64,000 bases of DNA from Diploptera punctata (taxonomy: Eukaryota; Arthropoda; Insecta; Blattodea; Blaberidae), in contig JASPKZ010007251.1 in NCBI GenBank assembly GCA_030220185.1, forward strand, positions 818,501-882,500. Reading direction: 5' to 3'. This document shows positions 51,090 through 62,599 of the stretch, one piece after another (positions within the stretch are counted from its first letter, which is position 1; each line of letters starts with the position of its first letter). The position numbers and the translations under genes are program-made. A model generated the notes under the pieces. That model was not told the origin of the DNA. It made no database searches and was given only the letters and a program-made list of their open reading frames with translations.

Positions 51090-52060
51090 CAATTCTTTAT
51101 ACCTCACCAGTCTTCTAATTAAACTGGTTTCAAACCCTAGGCAGTTTCATCTTCAGTAAAATCTTGATTGATGTTGTGTTGTTCAAGAGAACTGCTTCTT
51201 ACTCCATCTATTGGTGGGCCGATTAACCTCAAATGAAATTCCTCAGGAATTTTCAAAATTCGTAAGTTATTCTTTCTTGTCTTCTCTTGAATGTGAATTT
51301 TTCCCCAAACTGTGAGCTCTTTTGGTTTTACTATTTGTTTAATTAAACTAGCTTTTATATCAATTAGATGTTTTTCAGACCAAGCATTAGCAGCTGCTGC
51401 TGATTTTTCCACTTCACCATTTTTAACATATCTAAGATGTTCTTTCGTCCTGGTTTTCAATTTATTTTTCAACGTAGGAAAAACAAAAAGAAATTTGAAA
51501 TATCAAAAATGATGAAATGGAAAAGTCAGCAGTAACTGCTCATGCTTGGTCAAAAAACACCTAATTGATATATATATAATTTTTTTTTATCTAATGCCAT
51601 CAGGTTGTCTTTTATGACATTTCTGGCTTTCTCCCCTGGCATTGGCGGAATTGCAATCCATTTCTTAGGTTGGGGCACCTGGAAGATGGAATTACATTAC
51701 CCTGATGATATGGATGGTGATAAATGATAAAAAAGCGTCATGAGAGTTCTTAACTTAAATTCCAGACCATGGGCAAGCACAGGAATAATTCCCTTTAAGA
51801 AAAAAATTGCTATATGGTCTGACCGGGAATCAAACCCAGGGCCTCATGAACAGTAGTCAGTATGCTGACCACTATTTGATATAAAAGCTAGTTCAATTAA
51901 ACAAATAGAAAAAACAAAGTAGATCATGAGTTGGGAAAAATTCCACATAAAAAAAACATGAAAGAAAAACTTACGAATTTTGAAATTTCCAGGTAATTTG
52001 ATTTCATTAGGAGATTCATCGGTCAAGATTCATAGTTAAATATGGGAAATAACATTTAGG
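51090..52060 (-). mobile_element. PLE remnant with nested SINE family 5
   Basis: Minus strand: RTKEHLRYVKNGEVEKSAAA, KELTVWGKIHIQ; ends CTGAAGA-T-GAAAC..GTTT-GAA-ACCAGT-T at about 51175-51130. The SINE at 51590-51885 and a short inverted arm at 51475-51560 interrupt it. Confidence 0.7.
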
Positions 52061-52159
52061 TTTTTTCTCTTCTTCGCTGTTTAGACTTGTTTGCTAGCCT
52101 GTTCCGGCTCCAAATTGCTGCTCTTTCCATCTTTTCCTTGGTCTTCCCAAGCTTCTTCC

Positions 52160-52495
52160 TATGAGGTTCTTAATTCGTAAATTAATGAGTCATTTTTTAA
52201 CATCTTACCTCATATTTTATGTTTCTTCAAACACGGGAACTAGTTTTTGAGAGAAGGATCTCTCTCATTTCTCTCAATATGACTTATAATGCCGGTTGAA
52301 AATGAGAGAGATCCTTCTCTCGAAAACTAGTTCTCGTGTTTGAAGAAATATAAAATATGAGGTAAGATGTTAAAAAATGACTCATTAATTTACAAATCGG
52401 TCAAGATATTACTGAGGATGAAACCACCTAGGTTTTGAAACCGGTTTAATTAGAAGATTGCATATGAGGTGAGGTATAAAGAATTTTAATTGAAA
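52160..52495. mobile_element. PLE inverted dimer and adjacent ribozyme end
   Basis: 52160-52395: arms AATTAATGAGTCATTTTTTA and inverse around CTTCTCTCGAAAACTAGTT. 52426-52475: CTGAGGA-T-GAAACC/GGTTTT-GAA-ACCGGT-T with ATTA/TAAT stem I on the plus strand. Confidence 0.7.
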
Positions 52496-52499
52496 TCAT

Positions 52500-53286
52500 A
52501 TTTGTATACTCATCAGGAATCCCAAAAGTATGAGTTACCACAAAATACATTATGAATTAAATTCATGATTAGAGACCAGATTTTTATTCTTCAGTCTTCA
52601 TTGCATGTCTCAAGTTGTAGCTGATGACACAAGTCCATTGCATAGTTATAATTCTTAAAGTGTTTGGTGATTTATTGCTTTAGAAGACTACATCATCATC
52701 AGCTTTCAGGATTGATCCCTTTTCGTCCTCAAAGTTGTCTGTCTCTCCATCTTGTCCCAGTCTTCCTATGTATCTTCTTCCTTGGATTCGTAGTCCAATA
52801 TTTTTGGATTTTTTTTGTGCCATTCTTCGAAGATGTCAGAACCAATTGTATATCACATAAATCTTGATAATTTACATTAATTTTATTATAGAAACCATAA
52901 AATTATAGAAAATTCATATAAATATGAATCAAACTTATAGAAAATTTATAAAATAAATTTAGAACTTCAAAAACTAGAAAAGTTCAGTAATTTGAAGTTC
53001 ATTATTCATCACTAGTTTCTGTTAATGCACAGCGATCATTTTTTTATACAAAGACATTTCTACATTCAGACAGACAGAGTCTAATCTTCTAATATTTAAT
53101 GATGTAATAAAGCATAATTATTTCTTAGGACCATTTATGTAGAAACATATACTCTTATCAATGGCATAAATGAATGATATAAACACAAGATTTTCATTTC
53201 CATTCATAGTGCCAATCGAATGCTAAATACACATTTTTCCCACACAAAAGAATATGGATAGTTTATAACCTATGAGTTCTCAGAAA
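52500..53286. other. Intergenic stretch, nothing recognised
   Basis: AT-rich; no feature seen. Confidence 0.35.
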
Positions 53287-53288
53287 TA

Positions 53289-53911
53289 ACGAGCTTCCAA
53301 TATAAATCCGGACCGGCCTCACGGGGTTTCACCCGTCAGGCAGCGCTCTCTCCTCATCCACATTTCACTCTGCCAGCCGCTAGTCAGTTTACTATCGTTC
53401 GACAAGATGAGACGTCAGCTGACATTAGAGCAGCGCATTTATGTGTGTAAATGTTATAAATATGAATCAGCTCGTCGTGTTCGCGAGGAATTTATTCGGA
53501 ACTTCCCTGGACAATTACCTCCTTCCAGATCGACAATCCATGATCTTGTGACTAAATTTGAGACCACTGGTTCAGTACAAAATAAGAAACACACGCGAAG
53601 GCGTACGGTTCTCACCGAAGAAAAATTAGACAAAATTGGCGAAAATTTAGAACGTTCACTACAAAAATCATTACCGAAATTAGCACAACAAATTGGGATT
53701 TCAGTATCTTCTGCACATACAGCAACAAAATTGTGTTTACTCGGTATAATGCCTGTTTAACTGCGGGAGGACAACATTTCCAGCATTTTCTATAAGGTAA
53801 GAAACAGTTCAAGGACGGGTGGCAGTCAGGGTGAATTGTGGGAGGAAGAGACAGCACTGTATGCCCGGTGAAACTCCGTGAGGCCGGTCCGGTTTTATAT
53901 TGGAAGCCCGG
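53289..53911 (+). mobile_element. TA-flanked DNA transposon derivative with HTH ORF
   Basis: Ends ACGAGCTTCCAATATAAATC and, inverted, CCGGGCTTCCAATATAAAAC, both followed by CGGACCGGCCTCACGG; TA at 53287-53288 and 53912-53913. 623 bp with a single ORF. Confidence 0.75.
53407..53760 (+). CDS. Transposase N-terminal helix-turn-helix protein
   Basis: 117 codons: MRRQLTLEQRIYVCKCYKYE, FPGQLPPSRSTIHDLVTKFE, VLTEEKLDKIGENLERSLQK, SLPKLAQQIGISVSSAHTAT. Two predicted HTH units, resembling the N-terminal DNA-binding part (DUF4817-like) of mariner-type transposases. The stop comes where the catalytic domain would begin, and the right TIR follows within 150 bp, so the DDE part is deleted. The ORF is intact, so a DNA-binding protein without nuclease could still be made. 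Confidence 0.7.
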   Translation: MRRQLTLEQRIYVCKCYKYESARRVREEFIRNFPGQLPPSRSTIHDLVTKFETTGSVQNKKHTRRRTVLTEEKLDKIGENLERSLQKSLPKLAQQIGISVSSAHTATKLCLLGIMPV

Positions 53912-53944
53912 TACAAAGATATAGCAATAATTCAGGCTATTTAG

Positions 53945-54440
53945 CCAGAATTAGCTCAGTGTCAGCATGGAAAGCTGAAGGTTCGGGGTTTGATTCCCGG
54001 TTCAAGAAAAAATTGTTCTCTTTACCATTGATTACAATAATTTAGTTGTATTCATTAATTTACTTATTTCTATCATAGTAACAGCTTTAGCTTCTCAATA
54101 TTAATTTAATAAATAATGCTATAGCTGTGTGGAGTCCCTTCATGTTTTCTTAATGTAGAAGCCATTCATTGTGTATTGCATTGAATGTGGGACCAAGAGA
54201 AAGGCATAGGGAGGATTTATGCTTGGATGGGAATGAAGCCTGAATTAGCTCAGTGGTCTGAGCGTCAGCATGGAAAGCTGAAGGTTTGGGGTTCGATTCC
54301 CAATTCAGGCAAAAAAAATTCTCTTTACCATTGATTACAATAATTTAGTTGTGTTCATTAATTTACTAATTTCTATCATAGTAATAGCTTTAGCTTCTCA
54401 ATATTAATTTAATAAATATAGTAATAACTTAATTAAAGAA
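53945..54440 (+). mobile_element. Two tRNA-like type 2 elements in direct order
   Basis: Modules about 53945-54006 (shortened) and 54238-54310 (73 nt, GGGGTTCGATTCCC), each followed by the same end: TTCTCTTTACCATTGATTAC to CTCAATATTAATTTAATAAA. Confidence 0.75.
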
Positions 54441-54449
54441 GGAAAAATT

Positions 54450-54565
54450 AATATGGACGTCAGTTGTGAACGTGAACAGCATTGAGAATGTCACAAATAC
54501 AGTGATGAAATCCGGATCTGCGAGGAAGATAAATATGAGGTGAGTCAAGAAACAACTCAACAAAA
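54450..54565. mobile_element. PLE arm fragment
   Basis: GACGTCAGTTGTGAACGTGA, GATGAAATCCGGATCTGCGA and TATGAGGTGAGTCAAG as in 14948-15246. Confidence 0.7.
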
Positions 54566-54569
54566 TTAA

Positions 54570-54668
54570 AAATTAATGCTTTAACCCCGGATATCTGATT
54601 CTATGCATCAGTATGGTATGCATAGAATCAGAGATCTGGGGTTCAAGTCCTGGTTCAAGCATTAAATT
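54570..54668. repeat. Third-type tRNA-like palindrome
   Basis: TTAATGCTTTAACCCCGGAT and ATCTGGGGTTCAAGTCCTGG flank GATTCTATGCAT and its inverse. Confidence 0.55.
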
Positions 54669-54688
54669 TTCTTTCTTATTTAAAAGTC

Positions 54689-55030
54689 GTCCACCACTGT
54701 GGTCTTGAGGTAGTGTGCTGCCTTGTCACGCAGTGGGCCTGGGTTTGATCCCCAGTCGGGGCAGTTTTTCTGGGTGAGGTTTTTATTGGAGTTTTTCCTC
54801 ACCTGTAAGACAAATGTCAGGAAAACTTTAAGCCCCCAAACGGTCCCCGAAATCATATGGCCATCATCCTTATCATTATCTTCATCACCACCACCATCCT
54901 TCACTGGTGTGGAAAGAAATGGGAAGCTACCACACCTACAATTCCCTAGTAAAACTGCAAGCATAGCATGAAAATGCTATGATTGCAGTGAAAGACATGC
55001 CTTCAGGCAGAATTACTATGGATGGATGGA
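54689..55030 (+). mobile_element. tRNA-headed SINE, family 3
   Basis: CACTGTGGTCTTGAGGTAGT, GGGTTTGATCCCC, body through AAGCTACCACACCTACAATT, tail GGATGGATGG. Confidence 0.75.
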
Positions 55031-55333
55031 ATTAAAAATCTATTCATGATTAGAAATTTAAATAAAACATCAAAACTTAATTAAAACATATTTCAGTTAA
55101 TTTGTTTCTAAATATTTCTTTTAATCAAATTACCTTTGTATAAATTATATTTTTTGTCATAAAGGCCACGATTATTTTGGAACAAAATAACCAACTTCTC
55201 ATTACAACTCAATTTCTCTTCTTTTTGCCTTGCTGTGCAATGTGATAGCGCTTTTCCTCTCGAATCCTAGTAACACGAACATGAAAGCTTGAATTTTGCA
55301 AGCTTTGGTGATAACATCTGTCAATAGTGTTCA

Positions 55334-55414
55334 GTTGGTAGAGCACTTGGCCCGGAAAGCCAAGGGTCCCGGGTTCGAGTCCCGGTCTAGGCGAAAATTT
55401 TTCTCTTCAAATAT
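55334..55414 (+). mobile_element. 5' truncated tRNA-like element, 11 bp target duplication
   Basis: AATAGTGTTCA at 55323-55333 and 55415-55425. Starts within the D arm (GTTGGTAGAGCACTTGGCCC) and ends TTTTTCTCTTCAAATAT, defining the 3' end of the family. Confidence 0.85.
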
Positions 55415-55429
55415 AATAGTGTTCATGTT

Positions 55430-55900
55430 AACATTAATGAAAATCATTGTGAATGGCTCCATTAAATAAGCTGATTCCAAGCTTTTCTGTTTGGTCGCAT
55501 TCATGTTTTTATGTGAATAGGTTTTTTGCATATTTTATATTGGCTTGACCTGTATCTATCTATGTAACGGAATCTTTGAACACGATTTTCACCCAGTTAA
55601 AAACATTGGATCGACTTGAAACATTGTATAGTTGTAAAGGACCAATGACAGTACAATAATTTCATAATTTTTTTCTAAGATCCTGGCCAGGACATCAAAA
55701 AAATAAAGACCAGTATAATAGGTTGCAGACTTATCGACTTTTTAGTGCATCAGAAGGATACAATTAACTGTAACTATTTATCTATATTAAAATATAATAA
55801 TTTTAAAAATATATAATTATATTCATGCCTAGACACTAAAAATATCTTAAGCAATTAAATTTTCATGGTATTCCGATTTATGACAGACTAAAAATTAAAA
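55430..55900. other. Intergenic stretch, nothing recognised
   Basis: AT-rich, no feature seen. Confidence 0.35.
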
Positions 55901-56370
55901 AAAAAATAATAGTTTAAAAAAACTAAAACAACATGCTTTATTAGAAAACCAAACTAAAATATAAAAAAAATAATAGTTTAAAAAAACTAAAACAACACGC
56001 TTGGGATAAAATTAAAGTGGTCAACAAAAAAATCATCTCCAACACATCTAGAATAAAACTAGAGTTATCTACAAAAAAAATTACCATCAAAAGTGTGGGG
56101 TGCTTTTTATGGTTTTTACATTTTCTTCTTAGAGACTTTACTTTTACCAATATCTGTTTATTATCAAATATATTAATTGATATAGAGCACCCCACGCTTT
56201 TGATAGTAAAGTTTTTTTTTGTAGATAACTAGTTTTATTCTAGATGTGTTGGAGATGATTTTTTTTGTTGACTACTCTCATTTTATTCCAAGCGTGTTGA
56301 AAATTAAAATTATTTTTATTTTAGTTCGATTTTCTAATAAAGCATGTTGTTTTAGTTTTTTTAAACTTCT
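55900..56370. mobile_element. Large foldback element (non-PLE)
   Basis: Arms of roughly 200 bp: ACAACATGCTTTATTAGAAA.., AATCATCTCCAACACATCTA.. against TAGATGTGTTGGAGATGATT.., TTTCTAATAAAGCATGTTGT. Loop about 56110-56180. A 61 bp direct repeat (AATAATAGTTTAAAAAAACT) starts the left arm. Confidence 0.65.
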
Positions 56371-56384
56371 TCTTCCGTATGCAG

Positions 56385-56510
56385 TATTGGGTGATGATGC
56401 CCGTTCTGCGACTACAAAAACTGATCTTTCCATCGGTTGAAGGGTCTTCCGAGGTCTCTTTTGCCTTTAGGGTTGAGGTGGTAAATCATCTTTGGTAAAC
56501 GGGAATTTGA
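56385..56510 (-). mobile_element. Non-LTR retrotransposon tail fragment
   Basis: Minus strand MIYHLNPKGKRDLGRPFNRW then KDQFL, the GRP..RW motif of retrotransposon C-termini. Confidence 0.55.
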
Positions 56511-56739
56511 CATTTTCTGGACGTATTGGAACCATTTAATCTGACTATTTAACTCATGCCCCAAATGGGAGTCAATGACCAATCACTTTTCAATGATTTC
56601 TGTTTTACAACCAATCAGAGTCGTGTTTCACCAAATATTTATCAGTGTTATAATTACCATATTAAAGAAAGCTCCTCCTTACAATATTGCGTTCCTTTGG
56701 CAAAAAATAGTATGATCTGGTTGCAGTGATAAACAAATG

Positions 56740-56990
56740 AAGCAGTAGAAGCGTACCTATCGTTTCTCATTCGTTTTCAAACATCGCCGTTTACATTAAA
56801 TATATAAATATTTTAAAATAACTATAGTTGAATAATGATTTGTGAGTAAACAGCTTAATTTTATTCGTTAAATAGTCCTAACAAATGCCACTCTTGATTT
56901 CCAAATTCTCTAGATAAATTCACGACTCACGAAGTGAGTCGTGAATTTATCAATAATTTGGAAATCACTCGTGGCATTACTTATGATAAT
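56740..56990. mobile_element. MITE, second copy
   Basis: Shares AAACATCGCCGTTTACATTA and ATAATTTGGAAATCACTCGT then GGCATTACTTATGA with 34007-34390; a perfect palindrome TTCACGACTCACGAAGTG with its inverse lies at 56919-56946. Confidence 0.6.
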
Positions 56991-57460
56991 TTTGTATATG
57001 TTCCACCATTTTCCTACTATTCCACTGCATCCTTATCTCATCACTCATCATTCTATCCCTTAAAGTTACTACAATTATTTATAATACAGTAAAATGAGAG
57101 TAACAGTGATTATGGATTTCTTTTCTCTTTCCTTATGATCCCTTTCAAGGTCCCTTTTTTAATTTATCTTTTAAATGAAGATTTTCCCCTTCAGAATCCG
57201 GTCTCTACTCATCACCATTGACAATACAAGATATTGCTCTGTCCTACAATATCAATATTTTATTTTTTATGGTGTCGCGAGATATGTAATTTTTCACAAT
57301 TTGGAGATATCACTTTTCAGACCCAACTGAGAATTATAAGCACAATAATTTAAATACATTGAAAATTTATGTAGAACAGAGAGATTTAAAAAGTATACTA
57401 TACATGTCGCAAGTAAACCTAAATCCTAAATATAGCCTATTAATAGTGGTATTACTACTA
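56990..57460. other. Intergenic stretch, nothing recognised
   Basis: No feature seen. Confidence 0.3.
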
Positions 57461-57461
57461 C

Positions 57462-57660
57462 TAAACTGGCCTAAACCTTTTGATGGCATCATGGCCTTGG
57501 GGACTAATCAGCCTCTAATGGAAATGAGTACCAGATGCATGTTCTGAGGTTAAATGCAGCCATAACCTAGTTGACATCTCATGTTGATTATCTGCAAATG
57601 TAGGAGGAGCTTTAAACCTTCTCCCACCCCAAGGGGCTGTGGTGGAATCACTACGTTTTA
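57462..57660 (+). mobile_element. SINE family 2, 5' truncated
   Basis: CCTAAACCTTTTGATGGCAT, AATCAGCCTCTAATGGAAAT, CCACCCCAAGGGGC. Confidence 0.65.
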
Positions 57661-57664
57661 CTAA

Positions 57665-58245
57665 AAAAAGGAGAAAAATTATACATTTGGTTGTAGGTTG
57701 ATTAGTATAGTATACAGTAGAATTCCATTTATCCAGAATAAAGTGGATGGAGGTAAGATAAGTTTTTTTTTCTTCGGATAATACATAGAAACTATTTTTG
57801 GTTATGAAAGGAAGAAATATGTGTGTAGTACAGTATTAATTTGTTGTAAAATGTAATTTAAACTTTATCATAATAAATTTAGACTTTATTATAATTAATA
57901 TAGATTTATATTGTACACAGTAAGTAGAATGCAGATGTATGCATTACTAATAGATCATTCACATTTGTACAGTGAAAAAGGCTGACACCTTTCTTTGTAG
58001 CCTTGCTATGAAGTGAAAAATAATGGAATTCTGACATTTGTAAACTGTGTGTGGAGGGAAATTAAAAAAAAAATCTTTCTTGTTTTGCAACATAACATAT
58101 AAACTGGTTTTTACTGTAATTTGATAAAGTTGTCCGTGAATATATGATAATATCTATGATAAACACATGTGGATGTGAGGCCAGCAGTCAGCTGATAAGA
58201 CAGGACATTCTAGGTCTACTGTGCCTTGGAATAATATATATATAT
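57665..58245. other. Intergenic stretch, one SINE fragment
   Basis: SINE family 1 end at 58162-58237 (ACACATGTGGATGTGAGGCC). Rest unassigned. Confidence 0.4.
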
Positions 58246-58246
58246 A

Positions 58247-58660
58247 GTGAGTTTATTTAGGTAAAATTTAATCACTCACCTCATATTTTTCTTCTTATTT
58301 TAACTTAAACTAGTTTTGGCACTTTACATTTTAGTTCCATCATCAGTATCCCCGCAACCATTGTTCTGTCGTCTTGAACAGCTGTCTTTCGCTCCCTCTA
58401 TTGGCAGACTGAAAAACTTTGAAATCAGGTGATTCTCCCTGGGAATTTCAAAATTCGTCAATTTCTCCTTTTCACTCCTTTGAATGTAGATCTTTTCCCA
58501 AACAGTCAGTTCTTTTGGTTTTTCTATTTGTTTTAATAATTTAGCCTTACTTTCGATGAGATGTTTTTCAGACCATGCATGGGCAGCGGGCAGCCACTGC
58601 TGATTTTTCTACTTCCCCTTTCTTATACCTCATAGTGTGAATTCCTAAAATAAGTAAGTA
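58247..58660 (-). mobile_element. PLE C-terminal remnant
   Basis: Minus strand from SAVAAAH..AWSEKHLIESKA-like to CTGATGA-T-GGAAC..GTGCC-(A)AA-ACTAGT-T (58350-58310), then TATGAGGTGAGTGAT. A terminal block CCTCATAGTGTGAATTCC at 58628 ends it. Confidence 0.7.
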
Positions 58661-58679
58661 TATATAGTGAATAATTAAT

Positions 58680-58925
58680 ATTTTATTTTAGGAAGATATT
58701 TTGAGGTTATTTTAATTAAATTATTTTTAGTCTGTTCATCTTACCTCAATATTAATGTTGATTTGTTCTTGAACATGTTTCGGTTATATCATAATCATCA
58801 TCAGTATCTTGCCCAGACTGGTTAATATTAAAACAGTTAGAAAATACGAAAGAGCTGACTATTTGGGAAAAAATCTATATTCAAAAGAACAAAAACAGAG
58901 TTATGAATTTTGAAATACCGATGGA
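58680..58925. mobile_element. PLE arm with ribozyme and coding stub
   Basis: TATTTTAGGAAGATATTTTG start; minus-strand core CTGATGA-T-GATTAT/ATAACC-GAA-ACATGT at about 58804-58775. 58836-58925 plus strand reads KYERADYLGKNLYSKEQK-like remnants. Confidence 0.6.
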
Positions 58926-59186
58926 GTGTGACAGACACACGTCAAATTTACAGAGGATGTTACGATATTGCCAAGTCTACCCTTGTACTACCATTGTTCC
59001 CATATTCTTTTACAAATTTTCCCTAATGTTAAGAATTGTTTCTGTGGTTTACAAATTGCAATTCCTTTGCAGCATTATGACACTTAAATTTTGCAGATAA
59101 CACCACACTCTAATAATACTGGAACTGATTCGTCCACCACACAAGTCCGTATTTACATGACAATGCTACTTTGTTTTATTTTAATA

Positions 59187-59500
59187 TAATAAATTTGGGA
59201 ACTTTTAACATTATGAGGTTTTATTGATAAGAATCAAATGAATCGTGAATTCTTCTTACCTCATACTTCTATGTTTTTTAAACACAGCACCGCAGTATCG
59301 GCGACCATCATCAGCTGTTTTCACGACTGTCAATTTTTTTCTTTTGCCAGTAATTATCCAAACTGCCATCTGTGTTCCTTTGAAGGAATCGTTTTCTAAA
59401 CTGCCATCTGTTGTATTTTTTAAGAACTTTGTAATGAAGCTTGGCTTTTCTGGAATCTCTACTTTATTTTGTAAACTACATGCAGCGGTCCCGCCAAAAA
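59187..59500 (-). mobile_element. PLE end, AAATTTGGGA family
   Basis: As 19553-20059: AATAAATTTGGGAACTTTTA, repeated AAACTGCCATCTG units; minus-strand core CTGATGA-T-GGTCGCC-GAT-ACTGCGGT-G. The 59600-59256 frame is the fused C-terminal region. Confidence 0.65.
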
Positions 59501-59639
59501 TTGGGTAGGTGTAGCGATGCCAGATATTAGAATGGCTCAATTGTAATATATTCAGTATATTTGACTTCCAATCAAAAAAGTTATATCTTAATGTACCCAT
59601 CGAGCAGACTTATACTTAAAATAATTTTTACTGTTTGAT

Positions 59640-60070
59640 GGGTGTATTATGAATAAGATAATATGAATTAGATATGTACAACCCACCTCATATTTGTAGC
59701 TTTTTGAAGACCCTGGGTTTCGATGTCTTAGGCAACATTGTCAATTCTTTCTGTCAAAATGGCAGTTGGGTTGATCCTGTAAGTTGATTTCTGCTCCCTC
59801 TTTTGGCTGACTGATGAACTTCCAAATCAATTTCTTTTTCTACGGGAATTTCAAAGGTCATTATTTTCTTACTATTTTAGTGTATGTAAATTTTCTCCCA
59901 AATTGTGAGTTCCTTAGATTTATCTAACTGTTTCAATTATTTGGCATTTGTTTCGATTCTGTGTTTTTCTGACCATGCATGAGTAGGTAGCTATTGCAGA
60001 TTTTTCTATTTCTCCATTTGTTTACACTCCTAAGGTGTTCTTTCAATCTTATATTCAAGTTCCTTTAAGG
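59640..60070 (-). mobile_element. PLE C-terminal remnant
   Basis: TACAACCCACCTCATATTTG at 59678, then inverse coding with VQLG-type stops; same subfamily as 6425-6749. Confidence 0.55.
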
Positions 60071-60074
60071 GGAG

Positions 60075-60640
60075 AAGGTACCTTATATCTCTGCCATGTT
60101 AAATGTTGTAATTTTAATGTTCCTTTTCAGAAGAACTGTTAACAGTAGAAGATTAATTTTTTTCTCACATATACATACACTATTTGGCAATAAAATGACA
60201 TTTTTTTCCAGAACACAGCATTAAAAATCAAACAGTAAGAATTTTTTTAAAAACAATGCTATTTTTTGGTGCATTTTGATACTAAAATAATTATTGGTGT
60301 CCTTAAAAATAACATTAAAATGTTGAAAAATTGCCAATTTATGCCTAAGTACCAGACAAATAGCCTGTGAAAATTTCATTACTCTAAGATGAATAGTTTG
60401 AGAGAAAAGGAGCATAAGGCTTGCAAAAACAAAAATAGTGGGAAATAGAGTTTAAAGTTTTACACTACTCACAGTCCTACCATGTCCTTTAAACCCACAT
60501 TTAGGACCTTTAAATAAGTTTGTGGTGCAAACCCAATTTATATTCATATAGAACATACTTCAGGGTACGAATATGAGCAAAAAAAAAAATTCAAATTTTG
60601 CCCATTTCTGAGGTACCTTTTCCCCCTAATATAATATCAT
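60075..60640. other. Intergenic stretch, nothing recognised
   Basis: AT-rich. No feature seen. Confidence 0.35.
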
Positions 60641-60850
60641 CATCATTCTAGGCGCGACAACTTCAAAAGTGAAAGTTTTGGCCTTCTCAACAATCCTCTT
60701 CCATGCTAATCTGTCTCTTGCCATATTCAAACTAGCCGCTTTCATCTTCTTTAGATCATTCATTGTGTCATCCTCCCATCTGATATTCGGTCTTCCAACT
60801 GCTCTATAGAGCTTCTTGATCAGTTTCTAATCATCCATTCTTATTATATG
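60641..60850 (-). mobile_element. Non-LTR retrotransposon tail, family N4
   Basis: Minus strand: VGRPNIRWEDDTMNDLKKMK, AASLNMARDRLAWKRIVEKA, KTFTFEV. Same family as 63600-63832, which lacks this part. Confidence 0.7.
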
Positions 60851-61244
60851 TCCAAGCCAACCAATTCTGAGTGATCTTATATGGTTCACTATATTCTGAT
60901 TTTTGATTAATTTGTTTAGATTCTCCAACAGTTATCAGTTCCTCTATTTGGTCCAAATATTTTAAAGGAATGAAGCTATTGAGGTTGTTCTTATGATTTT
61001 TTTTTTTTTTGCATATCTGCATCAATCCTCTCTAGTAGACACCAAAATTGATGACAAACATATGTATATACACACACAACACAGATATATATGTGGTCTA
61101 GAGGCACTATGGGTTCATCAATCTTAGTTTCTATAATTCGAAGCTATGGTAATGATTTTTTTAAATTCAGCGCAATTTTTTTTGGAGCCAAGCTCAGGAT
61201 ATGGCAATCAAATAAAAAAGTACCAAAATTGATAACAAAAAAAG

Positions 61245-61245
<1 letters not shown>

Positions 61246-61304
<59 letters not shown>

Positions 61305-61325
61305 CATACATACATACACACACAC
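61246..61325. repeat. Compound TA/TG/TA/CA microsatellite
   Basis: (TA)n, (TG)11 or so, (TA)n, (CATA)n, (CA)n. Able to form hairpins or Z-DNA. Confidence 0.9.
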
Positions 61326-61634
61326 ATATGTGGTATAGATTCTGCAATTTTTTTTTGAGCCAAACTCAGCATATGATAAATAAAAAAAGTAAGGTGAGGT
61401 TTGTAAACCAGCAAAATTAGACCTGAAACGAAAATTTAAAAATTGCTCTAGTGGTTGCAGTGTTCATTTTTTTCCAACAAACCTCAGTATGTGCTATTGA
61501 AATAAAATGAAGATTTCAACAAATCAGATAGATACAACCATTAGAAGTGAGGATTTACTTGAAACCCAATATCAAAAAATCACTTTAACAGGCATTACCT
61601 ATTAAATTAGACCATACATTTGACACGTTGAGGT
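61326..61634. other. Intergenic stretch, nothing recognised
   Basis: Contains a partial direct repeat of 61170-61240 (GAGCCAAACTCAGCATATG vs GAGCCAAGCTCAGGATATG). Confidence 0.35.
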
Positions 61635-61646
61635 ATTTTCTTAGTT

Positions 61647-61796
61647 TAATGTTTTATTTTAGGAAGTATTATTTTGGGGTTCTTTTAATCAAATTATTTG
61701 AGTCTGATGATGACGGAGTAGAAGACTAATCAAAACATGTTCAAGAATAAATCAACATTAATATTGAGGTAAGATATTACAGACTCAAATAATTTG
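61647..61796. mobile_element. PLE inverted dimer, 12 bp target duplication
   Basis: ATTTTCTTAGTT at 61635-61646 and 61797-61808. Left arm TTTATTTTAGGAAGTATTAT; right arm stops at AATAATTTG. Contains TCTGATGATGACGGAGTAGA. Confidence 0.8.
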
Positions 61797-61809
61797 ATTT
61801 TCTTAGTTA

Positions 61810-62255
61810 ACCCAGTTCCTGCATGATGGATTTTTTTGTTGTTATTTAAATTGAATATCTGTAATTCTTTTATTATTTCATTCTGTCCTGTTTCCAACAC
61901 CTGTTCTCAAGAATCTTATTGATGGATACGTTTTGTCAGGAATTCAGGGTTTATAGAGATCACCTGCTCATGAATACATGCAAAGACTGCAACAGTCACC
62001 GAGGCAATGTAGGATCATATGATCACCAAATGGCTTGAGGAATAGAAGCAGCTGCACTTTCTGAAGGGATAGTGAGTGTGATGAAGATGAAGCAGAGGAC
62101 CTGTCTGCCACTGAGTCTCATGAACTGGACAGGATATTTCTGCTGCCTTCAGCCCCCTAGGCAAGATTTTTTGTTATGAGTAGTATATAAGTTTATAATA
62201 AGATTAATAAGTAATGTCATCAACACTTTTAAAATTCATACTAAAGCACCGTTGA
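61810..62255. other. Intergenic stretch, nothing recognised
   Basis: A GC-richer part at 61900-62160 has no recognised coding. Confidence 0.35.
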
Positions 62256-62259
62256 GGTT

Positions 62260-62590
62260 ATGTAATAAGATTAAATATAAAATTAGTACCTAGTAAGTCA
62301 GTTGTCCTCAACTAAATTATTAAATAGTTCCAGTATGGAGGCCTTTCAAAATCACTGTTTCATCTTCTGCATTTTAACTGGTACTGACGTTGTTGTACAG
62401 CTTGTACAACGGGTTTATGTCAGACCTACTCAATGAAAACATACCCACTGACATAAACCCGTTGTACAACCTGTACAACATCAGTACCAGTTAAAATGCA
62501 GAAGATGAAACAGTGATTTTGAAAGGCCTCCATATTGGAATTATTTAATAATTTAGTCGAGGGCGACTGACTTACCAGGTACCAATTTTA
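62260..62590. mobile_element. Large inverted repeat, H-like family
   Basis: Arms of about 150 bp: AGTAAGTCAGTTGTCCTCAA.., TGGAGGCCTTTCAAAATCAC.., GACGTTGTTGTACAG.. and inverses. Core CAGAAGA-T-GAAA..TTTT-GAA-AGGCCT-C (U4 to A) on the plus strand. Confidence 0.7.
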
Positions 62591-62599
62591 TGTTTAACA

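Noticed and set aside
60221..60415. Minus-strand 64-codon ORF
   Set aside because: Low-complexity hydrophobic translation of AT-rich DNA without motifs.
61091..61420. 109-codon ORF over the microsatellite
   Set aside because: Translation of TA/TG repeats; not a gene.
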